Below are positions 25,756-32,832 of a stretch of DNA of 47,341 nt, piece by piece (positions within the stretch are counted from its first letter, which is position 1; every line of letters begins with the position of its first letter). The notes beneath the pieces are model-generated. The model ran no database searches. It saw only the letters and a list, made by a program, of their open reading frames with translations, and was not told where the DNA came from. Source of the DNA: an uncultured Oscillospiraceae bacterium (GTDB lineage Bacteria > Bacillota > Clostridia > Oscillospirales > Oscillospiraceae); NCBI GenBank assembly GCA_934589155.1, contig CAKTNP010000013.1, forward strand, positions 1 to 47,341. Direction: 5' to 3'. The position numbers were made by a program, and so were the translations under genes.

Positions 25756-26352
25756 ATGCGTATCGAGACTCTGCCCCTGGGCAGCTATCAGACCAATTGT
25801 TATCTCATCTGGGCGGAGGGGTCCAAAACCTGCGCCCTCATCGACCCGGGCTACACTCCGGAGATCATCCAAGGAAAGCTCCAAGAATTGGGCCTGACCC
25901 CGGAGGCCATTTTACTGACCCACGGCCACTTTGACCACGTGGGGGCGGTGCCGGTGCTGGCCCAGATCTATAACTGCGACGTTTACATCGGGGAGCCGGA
26001 CCTGTCCCTGCCGCCGGAGATCACCAACGGGCCCCTGTTTTATACGGAAACTTATAAAGACGGGGACACCGTCACGGCGGGAGGCGTGACCTTCCGGGTC
26101 CTGTCCACCCCGGGCCACACGCCGGGTTCCCTGTGCCTCATAGCCGGAGACGCCATATTCGCCGGGGACACCCTGTTTGCCGGGTCCTGCGGCAGGACGG
26201 ACCTGCCGGGGGGCAGCGGCCGGGACATGATGGCCTCCCTCCGCCGGCTGGCGGCTCTGCCCGGAAATTACCGGGTCTATCCGGGCCACGGTCCCGCCAC
26301 CACCCTGGACCGGGAGCGGCAGACCAATCCCTATTTACAAGGAGCGCTATGA
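25756..26352 (+). CDS. MBL-fold metallo-hydrolase (YqgX/glyoxalase II-like)
   Basis: 198 residues with THGHFDHVGAV (HxHxDH zinc motif, about 55-65), STPGHTPGSLC, GDTLFAGSCGRTDLPGG and VYPGHGPATT. This is a compact glyoxalase II-like beta-lactamase fold without the C-terminal glutathione-binding helices of true glyoxalase II. The physiological substrate is unknown; thioester hydrolysis is plausible. The TGA overlaps the hemZ ATG. It is in the conserved dtd-MBL-hemZ order. Confidence 0.88.
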   Translation: MRIETLPLGSYQTNCYLIWAEGSKTCALIDPGYTPEIIQGKLQELGLTPEAILLTHGHFDHVGAVPVLAQIYNCDVYIGEPDLSLPPEITNGPLFYTETYKDGDTVTAGGVTFRVLSTPGHTPGSLCLIAGDAIFAGDTLFAGSCGRTDLPGGSGRDMMASLRRLAALPGNYRVYPGHGPATTLDRERQTNPYLQGAL

Positions 26353-27809
26353 AACTGAAATTACGGGGCCATGAGGAACGCTACGCCCTGGAGCAGCTGC
26401 AGCTGAGCCTGTTTCCGGAGGAGCCCATGGAGGCCCAATTTGAGGAATTTACGGGAAATCGGGCGGAATCCGCCCTGTTCCGGGGGAAAACCTGGCTCAC
26501 GGCCAAGACCACTATCACCCTGGGCGACAGGACCGTTACCGCCGCCCGGCGGATCCCCACAGAGCGGGAGACCGTCAGCCTGCGGCGCAGAATCTTGCAG
26601 CAGAGCTACTATCTGGCGGCGGTGCAGCTGCTGCCCAAAGCCCCCGCCTGGGGGGCCCTGGCCGGGGTCCGGCCCACCAAGCTCTCCACCCGGAGCCTGC
26701 TCTCCGGCGCCACGGAGGCCCAGGCGGACCGGGAGCTGCGGGACACCTACTTTGTCTCTCCCCTGCGGCGGCAGCTGTGCCTGGACGCCTCCCGGGAGAC
26801 GGTGAAGGCCATGGAGCACCTTGCGCCCACGGACATTTCCCTGTACATCGGCATCCCCTTCTGCCCCACAAGGTGCGCCTATTGCAGCTTTGTGAGTCAG
26901 ACTGTGGGGGCCATGGGGAATCTGCTGGAGCCCTATCTGCAGGCTCTGCTGAAAGAAATCCGGTACACCGGCGAATTGCTGGCGAATTCGCCCCACAATC
27001 TTCGTACCATATATATTGGCGGCGGCACCCCCACCACCCTGTCCTGCCAGCAGCTGGACCGGCTGCTGACGGCGGTGGAGGAGCACTTCGACCTGAGCCG
27101 GGCGGCGGAATACACCGTGGAGGCCGGCCGGCCCGACACCCTGAGCCCGGAGAAGCTCCGGGTGATCTACGATCACCACATACCCCGGATCAGCATCAAC
27201 CCCCAGACCATGGAGGACCGGGTCCTTCGTCTGGCGGGACGCTGCCACACGGCGGCGGACGTGGTTCGCGCCTTCGGCTGGGCAAAGGACGCGGGCTTTT
27301 CGGAGATCAACATGGATCTCATTGCGGGCCTGCCCGGAGACAGCCCCGAGGGTTTCGCCCGGTCCCTGTCCCAGGTGGCCGCTCTGGGGCCCAGCAACAT
27401 CACGGTCCACACACTGGCCATCAAGAAGGGCGCCGACCTCTACGAAAAGCGGGGCGGCCTTTTGACGGCGGGGCAGGTGGAGGCCATGGTAGAGGGGGCC
27501 GGGACCTTCCTGCGGGCCGGGGGCTATCATCCCTACTACCTCTACCGGCAGAAATACATGTCCGGCAGCTTTGAAAACGTGGGCTGGTGCCGGGAGGGCT
27601 CCGCCTGTCTGTACAACATCTATATGATGGAGGAGATCCACTCCATTTTGTCCCTGGGAGGGGGCGGCATGAGCAAGGTTAATCTGCCGGGCGGCCGCCT
27701 GGAGCGGTTCCACAATCCCAAGTTCCCCAAGGAATACATCCAGGATCTTGACACGGTTTTGGAAAAGAAGCGGGCCTTTTTCGCCCGTTTGGACGGAAAA
27801 GAGGAATAA
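26349..27809 (+). CDS. hemZ: Coproporphyrinogen dehydrogenase-like radical SAM protein HemZ
   Basis: 486 residues. The radical SAM motif CPTRCAYC (Cys172, Cys176, Cys179) follows YIGIPF, then GGGTPTTL and an NMDLIAGLPGDS segment. The N-terminal 150 residues and the C-terminal region with CLYNIYMMEE are typical of the HemZ clade rather than HemN or HemW. HemZ was named for an oxygen-independent coproporphyrinogen oxidase role in Bacillus, but many clostridial carriers lack haem synthesis, so the true role is uncertain. The ATG overlaps the upstream stop (ATGA) and has AAGGAG. Confidence 0.9.
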   Translation: MKLKLRGHEERYALEQLQLSLFPEEPMEAQFEEFTGNRAESALFRGKTWLTAKTTITLGDRTVTAARRIPTERETVSLRRRILQQSYYLAAVQLLPKAPAWGALAGVRPTKLSTRSLLSGATEAQADRELRDTYFVSPLRRQLCLDASRETVKAMEHLAPTDISLYIGIPFCPTRCAYCSFVSQTVGAMGNLLEPYLQALLKEIRYTGELLANSPHNLRTIYIGGGTPTTLSCQQLDRLLTAVEEHFDLSRAAEYTVEAGRPDTLSPEKLRVIYDHHIPRISINPQTMEDRVLRLAGRCHTAADVVRAFGWAKDAGFSEINMDLIAGLPGDSPEGFARSLSQVAALGPSNITVHTLAIKKGADLYEKRGGLLTAGQVEAMVEGAGTFLRAGGYHPYYLYRQKYMSGSFENVGWCREGSACLYNIYMMEEIHSILSLGGGGMSKVNLPGGRLERFHNPKFPKEYIQDLDTVLEKKRAFFARLDGKEE

Positions 27810-27812
27810 CAC

Positions 27813-29138
27813 ATGGATACACTGATCTCAAATGTCACCGTGGTCACCATGAACGAGAGCATGGACGTGATCTTCGGCGGCTTTGTGGGCATTGAAAAGG
27901 GGAAAATCTCTTACCTGGCCAAAAAGGCCCCCGCCGATCAGCCGGAGAAAATCATCGACGGCACGGGCATGGTCCTCATGCCGGGGCTCCACAACTGCCA
28001 CGCCCACCTGGCAGGGTCCCTGTTCCGGGGCTATGCCGACGGCTGGAACGAAGAGCAGCTCCAATGGCGGCAGAAGGCGGAGACGAAATTCGACGAGCGG
28101 ACGGTGAAGGCCGCCAGCCTTCTCACCATCGCCGAGGCCCTGCGGCTGGGGACCACCTGCATTTCGGACCACTATTTCTTCACAGACGCCGTGGCGGAGG
28201 CGGCAGCGGAATCCGGCATCAAGGCCAACCTCTGCCGGGCCGCCACCCTGCCCGAGGCGGAGGAGGAGGACTTCGACGTGGAAAACGATCCGGGCTGCGC
28301 CGAGCTGGTAAGGCTCCGGGAGACTCGCCACGGCTATGACGGCGGCCGGGTGAAGATCGACGCCGGGTTCCGGAGCCCCGCCACCTCCAACTATCACCTG
28401 TGGGAAGCCATGGGGGCCTACGCGGCATCCGAGGGCCTTGGCCTGCAATACCACCTGACGGAGAGCCCCAAGGAACGGGAGGAGATCCTGGACCGGACGG
28501 GCCTCACGCCGGCGGAGCTCATGGACTGCCACCACGCTCTGGGAAAGAACACCTGCCTCACGGGGCTCTACGGCGCGGGCGCCGAAGAGCTCTCCCTCAT
28601 CGGCCGCCGGAAGGCCAGCGCCGTACTGTGTCCCTCGGCGGAGCCCAACCTGGGCCTTGCCTCCCCGGACCTTCTGACCCTGGCCAAGGCGGGCATCAAC
28701 GTGGCTCTGGGCAGCGGCTGTCCCAGCCAGGGCTCCATGGACCTGTTTGAGGCCATGGCCCTCCTGCGGCGGGACGCACGCCGGGCCACGGGAGACAGCC
28801 AGGCCGTACCCGCCGCCGCGGCTCTCATGACCGCCACGGTTTGCGGAGCCCGGGCCCAGGGCCGGGAAAAAGAGTGCGGCATGGTGAAAACCGGTATGGA
28901 CGCGGACCTGATCCTGGTTGACTTTACCAGTCCCCGGCTCATGCCCTGCCACAACGTGCTGACCTGCCTGGCGGATACCGCCCGGGGCTCCGACGTTGTC
29001 ATGACCATGGTCCGGGGTCAGGTTCTCTACGCCGCCGGGAAATACACTACCATCGACCTGGACGCCGTGGTCCGGGAGCTGGCGGAATACGCCATGCCCC
29101 GGGTCTTCGGGGCCGACAAGGGCGAGAGCCAAGACTGA
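27813..29138 (+). CDS. Amidohydrolase-family protein with missing metal ligands (MTA/SAH deaminase-like, possible pseudoenzyme)
   Basis: 441 residues, three bases after hemZ. The fold is clear: an N-terminal beta region, PGLHNCHAHLAGSLFRG with the HxH pair (His63, His65), YHLTESPKEREE (His214), and the C-terminal beta domain with GMDADLILVD. Two expected ligands are absent. Where MTA/SAH deaminases have the HC-x-HL strand this protein has NTCLTGLYGA (246-255), and the GTDG Asp is replaced in GSGC (300-303). HNP-SN-KL is degraded to LCPSAEPNLGLA. The frame is intact and coding-like. It may be a non-catalytic or re-purposed member; activity should not be assumed from the annotation. Confidence 0.75.
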   Translation: MDTLISNVTVVTMNESMDVIFGGFVGIEKGKISYLAKKAPADQPEKIIDGTGMVLMPGLHNCHAHLAGSLFRGYADGWNEEQLQWRQKAETKFDERTVKAASLLTIAEALRLGTTCISDHYFFTDAVAEAAAESGIKANLCRAATLPEAEEEDFDVENDPGCAELVRLRETRHGYDGGRVKIDAGFRSPATSNYHLWEAMGAYAASEGLGLQYHLTESPKEREEILDRTGLTPAELMDCHHALGKNTCLTGLYGAGAEELSLIGRRKASAVLCPSAEPNLGLASPDLLTLAKAGINVALGSGCPSQGSMDLFEAMALLRRDARRATGDSQAVPAAAALMTATVCGARAQGREKECGMVKTGMDADLILVDFTSPRLMPCHNVLTCLADTARGSDVVMTMVRGQVLYAAGKYTTIDLDAVVRELAEYAMPRVFGADKGESQD

Positions 29139-29194
29139 CCCCGCCGGGCCCTGCCCGGAATTCCCCGGCAAACGCCGGAGGGAAAGGAGTTTCC

Positions 29195-30802
29195 ATGGAA
29201 AGACCCAGCGAAAACAAGCAAACCTTCCTCCACGGAGCGGCCCTGTTGGCCGGGGCCACCATTGTGGTCAAGCTCATCGGCGCTCCCTTTAAGATCATTC
29301 TCAAGCACATCATTGGCAATGCAGGCTTCAGCTATTTCAACACCGCCTACGATATCTACAACGTACTGCTGATGATCTCCACCGCGGGCCTGCCCGTGGC
29401 CATGAGCCGCATGATCGCCCGGGCGGATAGCCAGGGCCGGTACAACCAGCTCCGCCGGATCTTCCGTACCGCGCTTGTGATGTTCTTTCTCCTGGGGGCT
29501 GCGGGAACGGTCCTCATGTGCGCCTTTCCCAAGGCTCTGGCCCAGGCCATCGGCCAGAATGACGCCTGGTATGCCATAGCGGCCCTGGGGCCCTCCGCCC
29601 TGCTGCTGTGCCTGACCTCCGCCTTCCGGGGCTTTTTCCAAGGCCAGGGCAATATGCGCCCCACCTCTCTCGGCCAGGTGCTGGAGGCCGCCTGCAAGCT
29701 CATCATCGGTCTGGGACTCAGTCTGTGGCTGGTGCAGGCCTACGGAGACATTCCCCTGGCCGCCGGAGGCGCCATTCTGGGCGTGTCCGTGGGAGCCCTG
29801 GCGGCGGCCCTGTTTACGGGGATCTCCTGCGGCCGGGCCAGAGCCCGTCTGCCTCAAAGCGGCGACACCCCGGAATCCTGCGGCAAGACTGCCTGGGACC
29901 TTCTGGCCATTGCGGTGCCCATCACCATCGGGGCGGCGGGACTGCAGATCATCAACCTCATCGACACCACCCTGACCCTGCACCGGCTCCAGGATGCCTG
30001 CGGCTACACGGAGTTCGCCGCCAGCGAGCTCAAGGGCATCTATAACTTTGCCCAGACTATTTTCAACCTGCCCGTGTCCCTGGTGGTGCCCCTGACGGTG
30101 AGCATTATCCCTGCCATTACCGCCCAGATGACCGGCGGCCACCCGGACAGAGTCCGGGCCACGGAGGAATCTGCCGCCCGGGTCCTGGGTCTCATTATCC
30201 TGCCCTGCGCCCTGGGATTGTTTGCCCTGGCCCGGCCCATTATGGCCCTGCTGGGAGGCTACAAGGGGGAGGAGCTGATCACTGCCGCCGGGCTCATGGC
30301 CATTTTGGGGCTCAGCGTGGTGGCAAACGGCGTAGTGCTCCTGACCAACGCCATTATGCAGGCCCACGGACATCAGGGACTGCCGGTGCTCAACATGCTG
30401 GCCGGAGGTCTGGTAAAGGTGGGGGTGAACTACGTGCTGGTGGGCAATCCCCGGATCAACATTCTGGGGGCCTCGGTGGGGACCCTGTGCTGCTTTATGG
30501 CCATCGCCGCCCTGAACCTCTTCGCCATGAGCCGGACGGTAAAATGCGCCCCCCGGATCCTCCGGAATCTGGTGAAGCCCGCCATCGCCGCCGGAGTCAT
30601 GGGACTCCTTTGCTATGGGGCCTACCTGGGACTTTCCCGGTTCACCGCCAGCCGGATCTTCCTGTGCATGATCCCCCTGGCCCTGGGCGTCCTGTGCTAT
30701 GGATGGATCGTGCTGAAAATGGGAATCCTTACCTATGAGGACTGTATTCTTTTGCCAAAGGGCGAAAAAATCGCAAAATTCCTGAAGATCTCCGAAAATT
30801 AA
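29195..30802 (+). CDS. Polysaccharide/lipid flippase of the SpoVB/MurJ-like (MOP exporter) family
   Basis: 535 residues with about 14 hydrophobic helices. The N-terminal FLHGAALLAGATIVVKLIGAPFKI, AYDIYNVLLMISTAGLPVAMSRM and FRGFFQGQGNM are typical of the PST/MOP clade containing SpoVB, YabM and MurJ. It would export a lipid-linked saccharide, possibly a peptidoglycan precursor, across the membrane. An AAAGGAG site precedes the ATG. It lies just upstream of hup-rqcP, the same neighbourhood as Bacillus yabM, although mazG is missing here. Confidence 0.85.
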   Translation: MERPSENKQTFLHGAALLAGATIVVKLIGAPFKIILKHIIGNAGFSYFNTAYDIYNVLLMISTAGLPVAMSRMIARADSQGRYNQLRRIFRTALVMFFLLGAAGTVLMCAFPKALAQAIGQNDAWYAIAALGPSALLLCLTSAFRGFFQGQGNMRPTSLGQVLEAACKLIIGLGLSLWLVQAYGDIPLAAGGAILGVSVGALAAALFTGISCGRARARLPQSGDTPESCGKTAWDLLAIAVPITIGAAGLQIINLIDTTLTLHRLQDACGYTEFAASELKGIYNFAQTIFNLPVSLVVPLTVSIIPAITAQMTGGHPDRVRATEESAARVLGLIILPCALGLFALARPIMALLGGYKGEELITAAGLMAILGLSVVANGVVLLTNAIMQAHGHQGLPVLNMLAGGLVKVGVNYVLVGNPRINILGASVGTLCCFMAIAALNLFAMSRTVKCAPRILRNLVKPAIAAGVMGLLCYGAYLGLSRFTASRIFLCMIPLALGVLCYGWIVLKMGILTYEDCILLPKGEKIAKFLKISEN

Positions 30803-30813
30803 TCATAGAAGCC

Positions 30814-30842
30814 TTGCATTACCAGGAGATCTGTGGTAGATT
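30814..30842 (+). promoter_or_regulatory. Promoter of hup-rqcP
   Basis: TTGCAT (30814-30819), 17-base spacer, TAGATT (30837-30842) with TGG before it. It lies in the gap after the flippase gene. Confidence 0.6.
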
Positions 30843-30884
30843 ATGCGAGGTCCCTAAACTATGGAAAGAGAGGAAACTCGAACT

Positions 30885-31160
30885 ATGAACAAAACCGAAC
30901 TGATTGCCGCCGTCTCCGAGAAGACCGGCGTGAGCAAGAAGGATTGTGAGAAGGCCATTTCCGGCATGCTGGATCAGGTGGCCGAGGTCCTGGCCCAGGG
31001 CGACAAGGTCCAGATCGTAGGCTTTGGCTCTTTTGAGGTCAAGGAGCGTCAGGCCCGCACCGGCCGGAATCCTCGGACCGGCGAAACCGTGGAGATCGCC
31101 GCTTCCAAGGCTCCCGTGTTCAAGGCTGGCAAGGCCCTGAAGGACACCGTGGCTAAATAA
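30885..31160 (+). CDS. hup: HU-family nucleoid-associated DNA-binding protein
   Basis: 91 residues starting MNKTELIAAVSEKTGVSKKD, with the VGFGSFEVKERQARTGRNP arm region. HU dimers bend and compact DNA. The ATG at 30885 is chosen over one 24 bases upstream because GAGAGG is correctly placed. rqcP starts one base after the stop. Confidence 0.96.
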   Translation: MNKTELIAAVSEKTGVSKKDCEKAISGMLDQVAEVLAQGDKVQIVGFGSFEVKERQARTGRNPRTGETVEIAASKAPVFKAGKALKDTVAK

Positions 31161-31161
31161 A

Positions 31162-31401
31162 ATGCGTCTGGACAAGTATCTGAAGGTGTCCCGGCTCATC
31201 AAGCGCCGGACCGTGGCCAATGAAGCCTGCGACAACGGCAGGGTCCTGGTCAACGGAAAGGTGGCGAAAGCCTCCCAGGAGGTCAAGGCCGGAGACAAGA
31301 TCGAGATCGGTCTGGGCTCCCGCACCCTGGCGGTGGAGGTCCTGCAGGTGGCGGAGGCCGTCCGGAAGGACGACGCCGCGGCCATGTACCGAGAGATCTG
31401 A
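31162..31401 (+). CDS. rqcP: RqcP/YabO S4-domain RNA-binding protein
   Basis: 79 residues, a single S4 domain: MRLDKYLKVSRLIKRRTVAN then GRVLVNGKVAKASQEVKAGD. RqcP binds stalled 50S-peptidyl-tRNA complexes and helps RqcH add C-terminal alanine tails in bacterial ribosome quality control. The coupling to hup is common in Clostridia. The yabP-yabQ-divIC genes that often follow are not here; a terminator ends the unit. Confidence 0.9.
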   Translation: MRLDKYLKVSRLIKRRTVANEACDNGRVLVNGKVAKASQEVKAGDKIEIGLGSRTLAVEVLQVAEAVRKDDAAAMYREI

Positions 31402-31411
31402 AGATCCCAAC

Positions 31412-31446
31412 AACGCCCGCTCCGGGTCTCCGGGGCGGGCGTTTTG
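31412..31446 (+). terminator. Terminator of hup-rqcP
   Basis: 13-bp stem ACGCCCGCTCCGG / CCGGGGCGGGCGT with one G-U pair, loop of four, then TTTTGCC, starting 11 bases after the rqcP stop. Confidence 0.85.
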
Positions 31447-31487
31447 CCGTCTGTCTCCGCAAAAAGCCAACCCGAAGGGCCTATTCA

Positions 31488-31526
31488 GAAAAGTAAGTCC
31501 CGGCACGCCGAAAGGCGTGCCGGGAC
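31488..31526 (-). terminator. Terminator of the M16C-desulfidase operon
   Basis: 13-bp perfect stem GTCCCGGCACGCC / GGCGTGCCGGGAC (31497-31509 with 31514-31526), loop of four, with minus-strand tail TTACTTTTC. It faces the hup-rqcP terminator across about 50 bases. Confidence 0.8.
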
Positions 31527-31542
31527 GGGGTTTATATTGGGC

Positions 31543-32823
31543 TCAGACGCAGAGGCTCCCTCCGGTCATAAGCTGGATGATGGTCTTATCCGTCTCCCGC
31601 ATACCGATTCGGGCCAGGTCCCCCACGTTGCGGATGGTATTCTCCACGCCCTTGAGAACGATACCGTCGCCGCCGAAGAACTCGCTGCCGTGCATCTGCA
31701 TCTGCATGCCCAGAAGGCCCGCCTCCACGGCGGAGGCAATCTTGGCGGCGCAGCTGGCCTTGGCGCCGTCGCAGATCATGCCGGAGTCAATGGCAAGGGC
31801 GTTGACCACGGTATGGGCGATCTCCTTATACCGGCCGCCGTAGAGATAGGTAATACCCGCCCCCGCACCGCAGCCGGCGCTGGTGGCCCCGCAGTAGGCC
31901 GACAGGCGGCCGATGCCGGTCTTCAGGTGGATGGTCACAAGGTTGGACACCACCAGGGCCCGCAGCAGGGTCTCATGGGACACATTCAGCTCCCGGCCGT
32001 AGACAATGACAGGCACCGAGGCCGTCAGGCCCTGGTTGCCGCTGCCGGAGTTGATGACCACAGGCAGCTCACAGCCGTTCATCCGGCCGTCGGAGCCGGC
32101 GGCGGCATAGGCCTTGGCCCGGTTGTGGACCCCCATACCGTAGGATTTCAGGAGGATACTTCCGATGTTGGCCCCGTAATTGCCCCGGATGCCTTCCTCC
32201 GCAATGGCCATGTTGCACTGGATCTGCCGGTCCAGGACCTCCGCCACGTCGGAAAGCTTCACGGCATCGGCGAACTCCACGATGCGCTCCACGGTGAGCA
32301 GGCTCCGGTCCGTGTGGTGGGCCTCCTTCTCCTCATACTCCTGAAGCACCAGGGACTCCCCGTCCCGCTCCAGGCGGATCACGTTGGTGTGGAACCCGGC
32401 GATCTCCGCAAAGGTCCGATGGCCTCCGGCCCGGGCCTCCACCTGGATGTCGAACACATAGGGCTTTTCCGAAGGCACCACCCGGATCTCCGCCGTTTCC
32501 AGATACCGGCCGATTTCCGGGATCCGCTCCGGATCGATGTTTGCCAGGACCTGGAGCTCCGCCTCCGGATCTCCCACCACAATGCCTGCGGCAGCCGCGG
32601 CAGCGATACCCCGCAGGGCCCCGGTATTGGGCACCACCACGCTCTTTACATTCTTAATGATGTTGGCGCTGGCCCATACCGTCACGGATTCCGGCAGGGT
32701 CCCCAGAGCCTTCTTCGCCAAAGCCGCGCAATAGGCCACGGCGATGGGCTCCGTACAGCCCATGGCCGGGACCAGCTCCTCCCGGAGGATCTCACAGTAT
32801 TCCCGATAAATTCTCTCGTCCAT
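31543..32823 (-). CDS. L-cysteine desulfidase / serine dehydratase alpha-like family protein (CyuA/YhaM, UPF0597)
   Basis: 426 residues. VPAMGCTEPIAVAYCAALA near the N-terminus, NSGSGNQGLTASVPV in the middle and YCGATSAGCGAGAG with CDGAKASCAAKI in the last third are diagnostic. These cysteines coordinate a 4Fe-4S cluster in the family. Members break cysteine to pyruvate, sulfide and ammonia in anaerobes. Serine as substrate cannot be excluded. The ATG at 32823 has AAGGAG and lies nine bases after the M16C stop, so the two are one operon. Confidence 0.85.
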   Translation of the reverse strand: MDERIYREYCEILREELVPAMGCTEPIAVAYCAALAKKALGTLPESVTVWASANIIKNVKSVVVPNTGALRGIAAAAAAGIVVGDPEAELQVLANIDPERIPEIGRYLETAEIRVVPSEKPYVFDIQVEARAGGHRTFAEIAGFHTNVIRLERDGESLVLQEYEEKEAHHTDRSLLTVERIVEFADAVKLSDVAEVLDRQIQCNMAIAEEGIRGNYGANIGSILLKSYGMGVHNRAKAYAAAGSDGRMNGCELPVVINSGSGNQGLTASVPVIVYGRELNVSHETLLRALVVSNLVTIHLKTGIGRLSAYCGATSAGCGAGAGITYLYGGRYKEIAHTVVNALAIDSGMICDGAKASCAAKIASAVEAGLLGMQMQMHGSEFFGGDGIVLKGVENTIRNVGDLARIGMRETDKTIIQLMTGGSLCV

Positions 32824-32832
32824 GTCTTCTCC

